The notes beneath the pieces are model-generated. The model had not been told where the DNA came from, searched no databases, and saw nothing but the letters and a program-made list of their open reading frames with translations. The translations under genes and the position numbers were made by a program. Below are positions 9,427 through 18,345 of a DNA stretch of 64,000 nucleotides, piece after piece. Source of the DNA: Neobacillus novalis NBRC 102450 (GTDB lineage: Bacteria; Bacillota; Bacilli; Bacillales; Cytobacillaceae); the NCBI RefSeq assembly GCF_001591805.1, contig NZ_BCVP01000016.1:1-64000 (forward strand), in the 5' to 3' direction. Position 1 is the stretch's first letter, and each line of letters starts with the position of its first letter.

Positions 9427-11073
9427 ATGGGGTTGAAGCATGTTAGTAAATCATTTTTGTTATTAACAATACTAGCTCTTTCCATGATTTTAATCATTGC
9501 ATGCAGTTCTGATTCTGCTTCCACTTCAAATCCTGATAAAAATCCATCTAAAGTGACCAGTAGTCCTCAATCAGGTGGGACGATAACCATCGGATTAAAG
9601 GAAGAGCCTGATACGTTAGATGTCCATAAAACGGCGATGAGTGCTGCTAGCAATGTCACAAGTCATATCGGCGGGACATTACTCGCAATCAACCCGGATA
9701 CAAACGAATTAGAGCCCTATCTTGCTGAAGATTATCAAGTATCAGATGATGGAAAAACGATCACGTTTAAAATTCGTCAAGGCGTTGTATTCACGGATGG
9801 AACCCCACTAACTGCTCAGGTTTATAAAGATACATTTGACCGGATTTTAAATCCGGAAACCGGTGCAACGGTGGCTGCCAGTCTTATAGCAGGTATCGAA
9901 TACATATCTGCTCCGGATGATCAAACCTTAATTATAGAGCTTAAAGCTCCATCAGCACCGTTTTTACGCAATTTAGCAAGCCCAGGATATTTACAACCAT
10001 TATCCAAGGCTGCGATTGAAAAGCATGGTAATGATTATGGGCGCAACCCGGTCGGGGCTGGTCCGTTCATCTTTAAGGAATGGGTAACGGGACAGTCAAT
10101 CACATTAGATAGAAATGATGCGTTTAACTGGCCGCAAGTATCATCCAAAAACCAGGGTAAAGCATATCCCGATCATATTGTTTATAAATTTATCAAGGAT
10201 GATCAAACAATGCTTGCTGCACTTGATAGTGGTTCGATTGATATAGCAATGGGTGTAGCCCCTAAGGATGTTCAAAGATATCGGAATAACCCTAAATACT
10301 ATGTGTTAGAAAATGAACGGCAGGGATTAGGTTTATTTTTGGAAATGAATCTTGAAAACAAAGTGCTTTCGGACCTTAATGTCAGAACAGCTATCAATAT
10401 GGCCATTAATAAGGATGCAATCATTAAGGCAGTTATTAACGGTGAGGGGACACCTGCCTATGGTCCGATTCCAGGAACCATCTTTGGTTATGATCCAAAT
10501 GTTGAGAATTACGGACATAAATTAAACAAAGATAAAGCTATTAGTCTATTAGAACAATCTGGCTTCAAGAAAAATGGGAAGGGAATAATGGAGAAAGACG
10601 GAAAGGAACTTGCACTTGAACTTTCAATCATGGCTCCACAAAGCCAAGCGGCACAAATGGTCCAGGCGATGCTGAAGGATATTGGAATCAATGTAAATAT
10701 TCAATCAATGGAGGCAGGAACATTAATCGAAAAAGCAACAAAGGGAGAATATGATTTATCCTTCCTATCATACTCATACTCAGATCCTGACATTCTTTTC
10801 TTGTTATTCCACTCAAGTCAGATTGGCGGATTAAATCATGTTCGTGCACAAAATACAGAACTTGACAAATTATTAGAAGAAGGTAGAACAACAATAGATC
10901 CCGAGGAACGGAAAAAAGTGTATGCCAGTATTCAAAAGATTGTGGTTGAAAATGCTTATTGGGCTCCAATCTATGCTGAGAAGAACTTTTATGTTGTGAA
11001 TAATCGAGTTCAAAACGTTAAATTATCAAAAGTAACTATAGAATACCAGGATAGCTGGGTGCAACAAAAATGA
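9427..11073 (+). CDS. Peptide ABC transporter substrate-binding lipoprotein (family 5, DppA/OppA type)
   Basis: The 548-residue protein starts with a lipoprotein signal peptide ending in the lipobox IIAC (Cys about residue 27). It contains the SBP family 5 body (GGTITIGLKEEPDTLD, FKIRQGVVFTDGTPLTA, NPVGAGPFIFKEW). It should be anchored outside the membrane and deliver peptides to the permeases that follow. The stop codon overlaps the next start as ATGA. The transporter genes directly follow the peptidases, so the ligands are probably di- or oligopeptides; specificity for D-residues is inferred from context only. Confidence 0.88.
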   Translation: MGLKHVSKSFLLLTILALSMILIIACSSDSASTSNPDKNPSKVTSSPQSGGTITIGLKEEPDTLDVHKTAMSAASNVTSHIGGTLLAINPDTNELEPYLAEDYQVSDDGKTITFKIRQGVVFTDGTPLTAQVYKDTFDRILNPETGATVAASLIAGIEYISAPDDQTLIIELKAPSAPFLRNLASPGYLQPLSKAAIEKHGNDYGRNPVGAGPFIFKEWVTGQSITLDRNDAFNWPQVSSKNQGKAYPDHIVYKFIKDDQTMLAALDSGSIDIAMGVAPKDVQRYRNNPKYYVLENERQGLGLFLEMNLENKVLSDLNVRTAINMAINKDAIIKAVINGEGTPAYGPIPGTIFGYDPNVENYGHKLNKDKAISLLEQSGFKKNGKGIMEKDGKELALELSIMAPQSQAAQMVQAMLKDIGINVNIQSMEAGTLIEKATKGEYDLSFLSYSYSDPDILFLLFHSSQIGGLNHVRAQNTELDKLLEEGRTTIDPEERKKVYASIQKIVVENAYWAPIYAEKNFYVVNNRVQNVKLSKVTIEYQDSWVQQK

Positions 11074-12002
11074 AGCAGTTCATTGTTAATCGAGTCTTAT
11101 CGGGAATTGTCGTAATTTTCGGAATTTCAATCTTCTCATTTTTGTTAATTCACTTAATTCCGGGTGATCCAGTCAAAATCATGCTTGGAATAAATGCTTC
11201 ACCAGAGCAGGTGGTAAAATTAACACGCCATTTGGGGCTTGATAAGCCCCTTTTGGTTCAATACGGGCAGTATATTACAAATGTTATTCAAGGTGATTTT
11301 GGAACATCCTTAAAAACCGGCAGACCGGTTTTAGTTGAAATCTTGGAACGTTTTCCTGAAACAGTGAAGCTGGCAGTATTTGGTCTTCTTATTTCGGTTG
11401 TCATTGGGATTTCATTAGGAATTTTAGCTGCCAGATTCAAAGATTCAATCATTGATAAACTATGTACCGCTTTTGCAACATTAGGGGTATCTATCCCGAG
11501 CTTTTGGTTAGCAATTCTCTTAGTGATGATTTTTTCGGTGCAACTTAGCTGGTTTCCGATTGCAAACGGCACCGGTTTACGGGATCTCATTCTCCCAGCA
11601 ATTACACTTGGTGTAGTCGCATCCACCATGATTATGCGTTTAACCAGGAATGGAATGATTGAGGTTCTATCAAATGATTATATTCGAACCGCCAGAGCCA
11701 AGGGACTTAGGAATCATCTCATTTTATTCCGTCATGCGCTTCGTAATGTATTGATCCCTGTTGTGACGGTTATAGGTTTGCAATTGGCGGGTTTACTTGG
11801 TGGAACAGTCATTATTGAACAAGTATTTAATTGGCCGGGCCTCGGCACCTTGGCGGTTGGGGCAATCTTTTCGAGAGATTTTCCACTGATTCAAGGGACT
11901 ATATTATTTATGGGTGTCGTCTATATAACGATAAATATTTTAGTAGATGTATTATACAGCATTATTGATCCTCGGGTGGATATGGGCACAAAGGGGGCGT
12001 AA
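11070..12002 (+). CDS. Peptide ABC transporter permease (DppB/OppB family)
   Basis: The 310-residue integral membrane protein has about six helices. The N-terminal signature is FLLIHLIPGDPVKIMLG. The EAA loop that contacts the ATPases (NDYIRTARAKGLRNHLILFRHALRN region) is followed by GGTVIIEQVFNWPGLG. It overlaps the binding protein by four bases (ATGA) and the partner permease follows after three bases, as in a tightly coupled dpp-type operon. Confidence 0.9.
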   Translation: MKQFIVNRVLSGIVVIFGISIFSFLLIHLIPGDPVKIMLGINASPEQVVKLTRHLGLDKPLLVQYGQYITNVIQGDFGTSLKTGRPVLVEILERFPETVKLAVFGLLISVVIGISLGILAARFKDSIIDKLCTAFATLGVSIPSFWLAILLVMIFSVQLSWFPIANGTGLRDLILPAITLGVVASTMIMRLTRNGMIEVLSNDYIRTARAKGLRNHLILFRHALRNVLIPVVTVIGLQLAGLLGGTVIIEQVFNWPGLGTLAVGAIFSRDFPLIQGTILFMGVVYITINILVDVLYSIIDPRVDMGTKGA

Positions 12003-12005
12003 TAA

Positions 12006-12902
12006 ATGAGAAAATTAGAAACCTATAAACCAATCCAGGCACGCGTCACATATAAGTCACCATTGAAAATCAAGTCAGATTCACTACAAAAGTTATCTCG
12101 GGACAAGCGTGCCATTGTTTGTATTTTTTTTCTTTTTATAGTTTTTATAATTGGTATATTCTCACCATTGCTTGCACCCCACAACCCGGAGGAACTGTTT
12201 TATGAGTCGATTTTAGAAGCACCAAGCAAGGAGCATTTATTAGGAACAGATGCGATTGGGCGGGATGTCCTTTCAAGACTTATTTACGGGGTAAGAGTTA
12301 CATTAACTGTTTCTCTGATGGCTGTAACAATTACCTTTTTTATTGGTACTTTAATAGGGTTAATATGTGCCTATGTTGGAGGCTGGGTAGACAATGTACT
12401 GATGCGAATTATGGATATTTTGTTAGCTCTACCAAGCATTATCCTGGCTCTTGCAATTGTGGCAGTATTAGGCCCCAGCTTAACAAATGCGATGATAGCG
12501 GTAGGTATCGCATCGATACCGGGCTTTGCCAGAATAATAAGGGGTGCAGCAATAACTATTAAGTCATCTGGATTTGTGGAAGCCAGCCGGTCAATTGGCA
12601 GTTCACACAGTTGGATTTTGCGCAGACAATTTCTACCTAATGTAACGGGGATATTGCTCGTCTATACAACACTTTTTATCGGTGTTGCAATTTTGGATAC
12701 GGCAGCACTGAGCTTTATTGGCTTAGGCGCTCAACCTCCGACTCCGGAATGGGGAACAATGCTTAGTGAAGGGAAAAACTATATGCTTGATGCTTGGTGG
12801 TTGGCTACTTTTCCGGGTCTGGCCATTACAATAGTTGTGTTTGCGGTTAACTTTTTAGGCGATGCATTGCGAGATATCTTTGATCCTAAATCATCACGGT
12901 AA
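12006..12902 (+). CDS. Peptide ABC transporter permease (DppC/OppC family)
   Basis: The 298-residue permease has a longer cytoplasmic N-terminus, then EHLLGTDAIGRDVLSRLIYG, the DppC/OppC signature, and the EAA loop VEASRSIGSSHSWILRRQF. It forms the heterodimeric channel with the preceding permease. GGGGGCG precedes the ATG. Confidence 0.9.
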   Translation: MRKLETYKPIQARVTYKSPLKIKSDSLQKLSRDKRAIVCIFFLFIVFIIGIFSPLLAPHNPEELFYESILEAPSKEHLLGTDAIGRDVLSRLIYGVRVTLTVSLMAVTITFFIGTLIGLICAYVGGWVDNVLMRIMDILLALPSIILALAIVAVLGPSLTNAMIAVGIASIPGFARIIRGAAITIKSSGFVEASRSIGSSHSWILRRQFLPNVTGILLVYTTLFIGVAILDTAALSFIGLGAQPPTPEWGTMLSEGKNYMLDAWWLATFPGLAITIVVFAVNFLGDALRDIFDPKSSR

Positions 12903-12925
12903 GAGCAGGGAGGTGGAAATAACGC

Positions 12926-13909
12926 ATGCCAAATATACTAGTAGTAAAAGGCTTAACGACTCAATTTGAAGGGGAAAAGGGCCCGATAACTGTTGTTGAT
13001 CAAATTGATTTTAAAGTAAAAAAAGGGGAGGTTCTCGGACTGGTAGGGGAGTCAGGATGTGGGAAAAGTGTCACTTCATTATCCATTCTTCAGTTACTCG
13101 ATAAAAACGGCAAAATTTCAGGTGGGGAAGTATTTTATAATAATGTCAATCTAGTAAGTAAATCTGAAAAAGAAATGAGGGGGATCAGAGGAAAAGAAAT
13201 TTCAATGATTTTCCAAGATCCAATGACTTCACTTAATCCTGTGTTAATAATCGGCAAACAAATTGGTGAAGTGATTGAAGAACATGAAAAGGTAAGTGGC
13301 ACAGTGGTAAAGCAAAAGGTGGTTGAGCTTCTTAAACTAGTTGGAATTCCACGTGCAGAAGAAATATATTATGAGTATCCCCACCGCTTATCAGGTGGAA
13401 TGAAGCAACGTGTGATGATCGCGATGGCAATTGCTTGTAATCCTGCTATGCTTATTGCTGATGAACCAACCACAGCCTTGGACGTAACGATCCAGGCACA
13501 AATTTTAGATTTGCTGCGATCATTAAAGGATGAACTGGATATGTCCATTTTGTTGATAACACATGATCTTGGTGTCGTTGCAGAAATGTGTGACCGGGTT
13601 GTAGTCATGTATGCAGGCCAGGTTGTCGAAACAACAGATACGCGGACGCTGCTTCGGAAACCAAGGCATCCTTATACGGTTGGATTAATTCAATCAACCC
13701 CCCATCAATCAAAAGGGGAAAGACGTTTAAAATCGATAATCGGCCAGGTGCCAACTCCTGACCAGTTCTTACAGGGCTGTCGTTTTGCGGATCGCTGCCC
13801 AAAAGCAATGGATATTTGTCATAGTACCATTCCTCCTCTCTTTGAATTAGATGGTCAAACATCCTGTCGATGTTGGTTATATGATGATAAAAAGGAGGAG
13901 GTCATATGA
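12926..13909 (+). CDS. Peptide ABC transporter ATP-binding protein (DppD/OppD family)
   Basis: The 327-residue ATPase has Walker A GESGCGKS, signature LSGGMKQR, Walker B LIADEPTTALD and the C-terminal oligopeptide-transporter domain with the cysteine cluster CRFADRCPKAMDIC, which binds an iron-sulfur cluster in some relatives. A strong GGGAGG site precedes the start. It overlaps the second ATPase gene by ATGA. Confidence 0.92.
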   Translation: MPNILVVKGLTTQFEGEKGPITVVDQIDFKVKKGEVLGLVGESGCGKSVTSLSILQLLDKNGKISGGEVFYNNVNLVSKSEKEMRGIRGKEISMIFQDPMTSLNPVLIIGKQIGEVIEEHEKVSGTVVKQKVVELLKLVGIPRAEEIYYEYPHRLSGGMKQRVMIAMAIACNPAMLIADEPTTALDVTIQAQILDLLRSLKDELDMSILLITHDLGVVAEMCDRVVVMYAGQVVETTDTRTLLRKPRHPYTVGLIQSTPHQSKGERRLKSIIGQVPTPDQFLQGCRFADRCPKAMDICHSTIPPLFELDGQTSCRCWLYDDKKEEVI

Positions 13910-14862
13910 CAACTACTTTGCTTGAAGTCAGAAATTTAGAGAAAAAGTTCGCAGCAAAATCAGCATGGTTCAAACCAAAGCAATATGTCCATGCAGTAAA
14001 TGGTGTGAACCTGCAGTTGGCAGAAAGAGAAACAATTGGGATTGTTGGTGAATCTGGCTGTGGGAAGTCAACAACCGGTCGCTGTCTACTACGATTAATT
14101 GAGCCGTCGAGTGGTGAAGTTATCTTTCAAGGGAAGGATATCACAACTCTAAGTAAAAGAGAGATAAAAAATATTCGTAAAGATATGCAAATGGTCTTCC
14201 AGGATCCGATGGCATCCATGAATCCAAAGTTGAGTATTAGAGAGATCTTATCGGAACCGTTACTTGCACATAAGATTTTGAGGAGTGAACATGAACAGCT
14301 GTTGAGTGAGACAATGCGGTTAGTCGGATTACCGGAAGAGCATTTATCTCGATTCCCACATGAAATGTCGGGTGGGCAGCGACAACGAATTGGGATTGCC
14401 AGGGCTATTATTTTGAGACCCAAAATTGTTATTTTGGATGAGCCGGTGTCAGCTCTGGATGTATCTGTACAATCTCAGATAATAAATTTATTACAAGACT
14501 TACAAGAGGAACTCGGACTTTCCTATATTTTTATATCTCATGACTTAGGTGTTGTAGAGCACATTGCCCATAGAGTAGGTGTCATGTATTTAGGCGAAAT
14601 GGTTGAAGTGGCTGAAAAAGAGCGATTATTTGAAAAACCGCTTCATCCCTATACAAGAGCTTTGATTTCGGCCACTCCAAAAACGGATCCAGACGAGGTA
14701 AAGGAACGAATCATCCTAAAAGGGGAGATTCCATCACCGTCTAATCCTCCGACAGGATGCAAATTTCACCCTCGGTGTGCCTTCACACAGGATATTTGTA
14801 AAGCAATCAAACCAGAATTACGCGAAGTCGAAGGTAGGAAAGTAGCTTGCCATATGGTGTAG
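13906..14862 (+). CDS. Peptide ABC transporter ATP-binding protein (DppF/OppF family)
   Basis: The 318-residue ATPase has Walker A GESGCGKST, signature MSGGQRQR, Walker B VILDEPVSALD and the C-terminal CKFHPRCAFTQDIC cysteine cluster. It pairs with the preceding ATPase. This is the last gene of the cluster and is followed 15 bases later by a terminator. Confidence 0.92.
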   Translation: MTTTLLEVRNLEKKFAAKSAWFKPKQYVHAVNGVNLQLAERETIGIVGESGCGKSTTGRCLLRLIEPSSGEVIFQGKDITTLSKREIKNIRKDMQMVFQDPMASMNPKLSIREILSEPLLAHKILRSEHEQLLSETMRLVGLPEEHLSRFPHEMSGGQRQRIGIARAIILRPKIVILDEPVSALDVSVQSQIINLLQDLQEELGLSYIFISHDLGVVEHIAHRVGVMYLGEMVEVAEKERLFEKPLHPYTRALISATPKTDPDEVKERIILKGEIPSPSNPPTGCKFHPRCAFTQDICKAIKPELREVEGRKVACHMV

Positions 14863-14877
14863 TTTATATATAGTAAT

Positions 14878-14907
14878 CCCGCCGGTTTAATATTGGCGGG
14901 TTTACTT
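14878..14907 (+). terminator. Terminator of the peptide/D-amino acid cluster
   Basis: CCCGCC (14878-14883) pairs with GGCGGG (14895-14900), followed by TTTACTT. The stem is short but GC-only. Confidence 0.7.
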
Positions 14908-15481
14908 GTAAGGTGCAAAACAGTAAAAACCGGTAGAGTCACTGGTTAATTCGCAAGTTTTTTACTACACACTTCTAAGGACAAATCACATTTGGTCTTG
15001 ACTATCGAAATCGAATGGAAGAGCATTTTGAGCAGCCAATCAAGGCTATGGCGACCGAAATCGAGAAAGTCGTCTAAGTTCGGTAGCTTATGGACAATAG
15101 TGATTGTTTTTCCACTTTTCAGGCCATGAAACCTTCCCTCATGGACCAAAATTGCTTGTTTTTCCGCTTTTTAGGCCATGAAACCCTCTCTCATGGACCG
15201 AGAGTACTTGTTTTTCCACTTTTCGGTCCATGAAACTCCCTCTCATGAACCGATAGAGATTGTTTTTCCACTTTTCGGGCCATGAAAAACATACCCTACA
15301 ATAATTATTTCCATATCTGTGATTTATTCTACAATTTGGGGTGTGAATTAGTTAAATAATTATCAACGAACATACAGAGGTGTAAATTAATACCGGTAAT
15401 AAGATGGTATTACAACATAGTCCCAAAACATAAACTCTTCTTAGGTACACAATCAATTTTATTCATTAAGGAGAGCGGCTT
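14908..15481. other. Intergenic region dominated by a 52-bp tandem repeat
   Basis: About 570 bases contain no convincing gene. The tandem repeat occupies 15084-15291 (separate entry). Upstream, CGAAATCGA occurs twice, at 15006 and 15056, 50 bases apart, perhaps as decayed repeat units. Downstream, TAATACC and GGTATTA form a small hairpin at about 15390-15413 in the leader of the next gene. Confidence 0.5.
15084..15291. repeat. Tandem repeat, 52-bp unit, four copies, each containing an inverted repeat
   Basis: The string TTGTTTTTCC starts at 15104, 15156, 15208 and 15260, exactly 52 bases apart. Each unit continues with RCTTTTYRGGYCCATGAA and a short C/T-rich spacer, then TCATGGACC, so GGTCCATGA and TCATGGACC can pair as a 9-bp hairpin stem in each copy (perfect or one change). 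The copies differ by a few substitutions and there is no unique sequence between them. Confidence 0.85.
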
Positions 15482-15829
15482 ATGAACTTTGAGATGCAAA
15501 AAGCAAATATGCTTGCTGAATATATAAATGATTTTATTCAATATGTCCAAAGGGGTTATCAAACGGAAAACAGACTTTACACAAACAAAGATAAAATATA
15601 CCAACTTAAACTCTGGATGGAGGAGTTTAAGTTTCAAATAATTGCCGACGAGCTCCTTAGAATAAATCAGTTTTCTTGGGATGAAAAGTACACCTATTAT
15701 CTAGTTGACCAATTTCGACAGGGTATTACCATTATTGATGAATATGTAACTAATAACTACAACGAATTATTCCTCTTTACGGCCAGACTATATACCTTAA
15801 AGAACATTAGTCAATTATTGCAGAGGTGA
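15482..15829 (+). CDS. Small all-helical protein of unknown function
   Basis: This 115-residue frame has AAGGAGAGCGG before its ATG. The product is rich in Tyr, Gln and Leu and appears all-alpha (for example LAEYINDFIQYVQRG and KLWMEEFKFQIIADELLR). No signal peptide, membrane segment or known motif is recognised. It stands alone after the repeat array. I do not recognise the family; ribosome binding site and composition make it a likely real gene. Confidence 0.6.
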   Translation: MNFEMQKANMLAEYINDFIQYVQRGYQTENRLYTNKDKIYQLKLWMEEFKFQIIADELLRINQFSWDEKYTYYLVDQFRQGITIIDEYVTNNYNELFLFTARLYTLKNISQLLQR

Positions 15830-15912
15830 GGCACAGGGTTATTGAACATAAATATATTATGTAAACTCGAATCGAAATACCTGTCTAAAAAAATAAACCA
15901 GCTATTGTCATC

Positions 15913-15976
15913 CTGCATTCCATCACAAAGAAAAGAAGTTAGCCCAGAAAATAAAACTCCTCGATGGAATGCAGGT
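15913..15976. repeat. 13-bp perfect inverted repeat with a 38-base loop
   Basis: CCTGCATTCCATC (15913-15925) and GATGGAATGCAGG (15964-15976) are perfect complements. The element sits between the small helical gene and the end of the convergent kinase gene. No T-run follows, so it is not a standard terminator. The right arm runs into GTGCCTGACC, which resembles the arm of the hairpin at 48530. Confidence 0.7.
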
Positions 15977-16024
15977 GCCTGACCAACGGTGCGGTATTAC
16001 TACTCGAAATATCAATCAATTAAT

Positions 16025-17041
16025 TTACTTTTTAATTTCTTTCACAATCAATTCAAAATCTATATCTACAATCGCTTCATCCAAAAGAATTCGGTTTTTA
16101 ATATCATTTACTAATTTTAGTAATCTCTCACTAGCCTTAGATAAATCTTCTTTTTTATGGAAGACAGAATATAAAGTCAGATCACGGAGTTTGAAGAATA
16201 ATGGTAAATGTTTGATCCAATAGGGATCAAGATAGTTCTCCTCGTAATATCCTTTTAAAAATTGTCTAGCAAAGTTTTGGGCAAATTTAGCTCGTTCTTC
16301 CTTACTTTCAAGAGCCGTGTTAAACCAAACAGCATAATAAATCGGGATGGCAATATCGCTGGCAAACCAATGATAGCAGCAATCATCGAAATCGAATACC
16401 TCAATTTTTCCGTTTTCTACAAAGAAATTCCCTGAATGAACATCAGAATGGATTAATCCATAAGATTCAGGATTTTTTTCAAGTTGTTGAATTTGCTGAA
16501 GTAAGGCTTTTCCTTTTTCGATCACCTCTTTACCATCGGCAGGTAAATAATGTTCGATTAAAATTAAATCATCCTCATCCCATTCAGGTCTTTTTGCGAT
16601 ATGAGCGGATTTTTGATAGTTTTTGGTGGCATGATTCATTTTCCCAATTACCTTTCCCCATTTGTAAAACAAAGCATCATTAAAATCGTCAATGTGAACA
16701 TTTTTTCCATTTGCCTTTTTAAACAGGCAGGCGTAAAAGAATGTGTCTTCTGAAACTAATGCTTCCACATAATTTTCATTAATGGATGGTAGTGCACGGC
16801 ACACATCTATCTTTTGATTAGATAAAAAATTCAACCAATCTAACTCCGATTCAATTTGATCCTTTGTTCGGTGGGAGCTGTGAGTTATGCGTAAGACGAA
16901 AGGGATGCCATTCCGATAGACTTCAAATGCGTAATTTTCGAAATCGCCAAGCTTTTTTGGTTCTTTTTCTGTTGCTGCAAATAATGTTAATGCTTTTTGT
17001 AAAAGCTCTTCCGTAAATAATCTTGATACCGATTCTTCCAT
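16025..17041 (-). CDS. Aminoglycoside phosphotransferase (APH)/homoserine kinase type II-like kinase
   Basis: The 338-residue protein has a protein-kinase-like fold: N-lobe with YAFEVYRNGIPFVLRITHS, catalytic loop GLIHSDVHSGNFFV (HxDxxxxN) and metal loop EVFDFDDCC. GGAGG lies before the ATG at 17041, and this start is preferred to an upstream in-frame codon at 17107. Relatives phosphorylate small molecules or, like SrkA/YihE, proteins; the substrate is unknown. A sigma-A type promoter lies at 17076-17104. A decayed C-terminal copy of a paralogue is found at 58499-58592. Confidence 0.75.
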   Translation of the reverse strand: MEESVSRLFTEELLQKALTLFAATEKEPKKLGDFENYAFEVYRNGIPFVLRITHSSHRTKDQIESELDWLNFLSNQKIDVCRALPSINENYVEALVSEDTFFYACLFKKANGKNVHIDDFNDALFYKWGKVIGKMNHATKNYQKSAHIAKRPEWDEDDLILIEHYLPADGKEVIEKGKALLQQIQQLEKNPESYGLIHSDVHSGNFFVENGKIEVFDFDDCCYHWFASDIAIPIYYAVWFNTALESKEERAKFAQNFARQFLKGYYEENYLDPYWIKHLPLFFKLRDLTLYSVFHKKEDLSKASERLLKLVNDIKNRILLDEAIVDIDFELIVKEIKK

Positions 17042-17060
17042 GGTACTGCCTCCGTCTCTT

Positions 17061-17106
17061 AACCATTGTAAGAAAATTCTATTAAAATAAAGTCGTATCG
17101 TCAACA
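17061..17106 (-). promoter_or_regulatory. Sigma-A type promoter inside a 46-bp element shared with another locus
   Basis: Read on the minus strand, TTGACG (17099-17104), a 17-bp spacer and TAGAAT (17076-17081) form a good promoter giving a leader of roughly 30 bases for the kinase gene. The whole 46-bp block matches 45563-45608 at 42 of 46 positions by my alignment; there it precedes an unrelated esterase gene. Confidence 0.7.
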
Positions 17107-17321
17107 CTTCATTTATGGCTGACGATCTCCTTTTTTATGCAAAAAATGAAGTTAAACATTTATTGATGACAAGTTTGATTCCTAGTGAAATACTTAAAGT
17201 TAAGATTATTACTATAAATACAATAATAACTACAACTGAAATGAGTAGAATAAGAGAAGAACAACGAGCATGGATTAAACAAGGTAAACGGCTTTAAGAC
17301 AATTAGAATTGATTAAATTAA

Positions 17322-17349
17322 TTGACTCTTTTGAATGTTGTGGTATGAT
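17322..17349 (+). promoter_or_regulatory. Sigma-A type promoter of the sigma-factor gene
   Basis: TTGACT at 17322-17327, a 16-bp spacer and TATGAT at 17344-17349 lie about 57 bases before the start codon. Confidence 0.6.
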
Positions 17350-17405
17350 TTGATTTAATACAATTTTGATAGTAAAAATTTTAAAGTTATGTAAGGGAGA
17401 ATCCA

Positions 17406-18176
17406 ATGTTCTTAAGAGATAAAAAAATACTAATAAAAGCAAAAAATGATGATGACTTTATGGATGAATTGATCAGGACGAAGGAAGCCGAGAAGTTTAT
17501 TAAATATGTGATTAAAACCTTTACCAAAAACCCGGCTCGATTCATGCAACAACATAGGGTAGAATGGGAAGATTTGTATCAAGCTTGTTTAATCGGACTA
17601 TTTAATGGGATAAAGAGACTAAACTTGGAGCTTTCAACTAATGAGTGGGTTCGATTTGTCTACTTAACAATTCAAGGAGAAATTAGAAATTTTTCTCGAT
17701 CTAATAATTCTAATTCAATTACAATCAGTCAAAGGATTCGAGCGATGTATCCGAAATATCTTCTGTTTTACCGAGATTATTGGGAAAAATACAATCAAGA
17801 TCCTACGATTAAGCAAACCATGGAATACTTTGGGATATCGCGAGATGATACTTTTGATTTAGTATATGGAATGCAGCCGATTATCAGTATGGCTAAAAAG
17901 AGGAATAGTAAATCTGGAGAATTAACCTTTGCGGAATCACTTCGAGATCCTTACCAAAATGTTGAAAGAAGGGCCATTAATCATGTCCTTATCGAATCAT
18001 ATATGGCTGAAATAAATAACACCCAACAAGCCATCTTGTATATGCATTATTATATAGGGCTTAATAAATCAGAGATTGCCAAAGTAATAGGCTGTGGTAA
18101 CTCTATGATAAACAAACATATCGCAGCTGCTTTTAAGAAGATTCGACAGCATGAGGAGTCCCAAAAAATATCATAG
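17406..18176 (+). CDS. Sigma-70-family RNA polymerase sigma factor
   Basis: The 256-residue protein has region 2 with WEDLYQACLIGLFNGIKRL and IQGEIRNFSRSNN (residues about 50-105). A middle region resembles sigma-3 (SQRIRAMYPKYLLFYRDYW). Region 4 carries a helix-turn-helix (LNKSEIAKVIGCGNSMINKH, about 222-241). Length and layout resemble the SigB/SigF/SigI-like alternative factors more than ECF factors, since region 3 is present. No anti-sigma factor or membrane sensor is adjacent. GGGAGA precedes the ATG. Target genes are unknown. Confidence 0.75.
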   Translation: MFLRDKKILIKAKNDDDFMDELIRTKEAEKFIKYVIKTFTKNPARFMQQHRVEWEDLYQACLIGLFNGIKRLNLELSTNEWVRFVYLTIQGEIRNFSRSNNSNSITISQRIRAMYPKYLLFYRDYWEKYNQDPTIKQTMEYFGISRDDTFDLVYGMQPIISMAKKRNSKSGELTFAESLRDPYQNVERRAINHVLIESYMAEINNTQQAILYMHYYIGLNKSEIAKVIGCGNSMINKHIAAAFKKIRQHEESQKIS

Positions 18177-18200
18177 GTTAACACTATGAAAAACTTATTA

Positions 18201-18230
18201 TTGACATAATTAACTGAATACTTGTATAAT
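18201..18230 (+). promoter_or_regulatory. Strong sigma-A promoter at the head of the mutase cluster
   Basis: TTGACA (18201-18206), an 18-bp spacer and TATAAT (18225-18230) match consensus at both boxes. Transcription to the first start codon at 18645 would give an untranslated leader of about 405 bases that contains all the operators and cre boxes listed below. A second promoter nearer the gene is possible but I cannot pinpoint it. The gap 18177-18644 holds no gene. Confidence 0.65.
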
Positions 18231-18331
18231 TCATTTATATTCAAGATTCTAATAGGTACCATTTATTAACTACTTCAATAGATCCCTCATAATTTTTTAA
18301 ACACAGTACTTATAAATCTTCACATGCTAAT

Positions 18332-18345
18332 TGTAAACGTAGACA
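18332..18345. promoter_or_regulatory. cre-like site (CcpA), one mismatch
   Basis: TGTAAACGTAGACA fits the cre consensus TGWAANCGNTNWCA except at one position. It abuts the operator at 18346. Confidence 0.5.

Noticed and set aside
15084-15291. CRISPR array
   Set aside because: The 52-base units are contiguous tandem copies with no unique spacers and no cas genes nearby.
17115-17297. 60-codon open frame between the kinase and the sigma factor gene
   Set aside because: No ribosome binding site, start inside the promoter region of the divergent gene, and no recognisable features.
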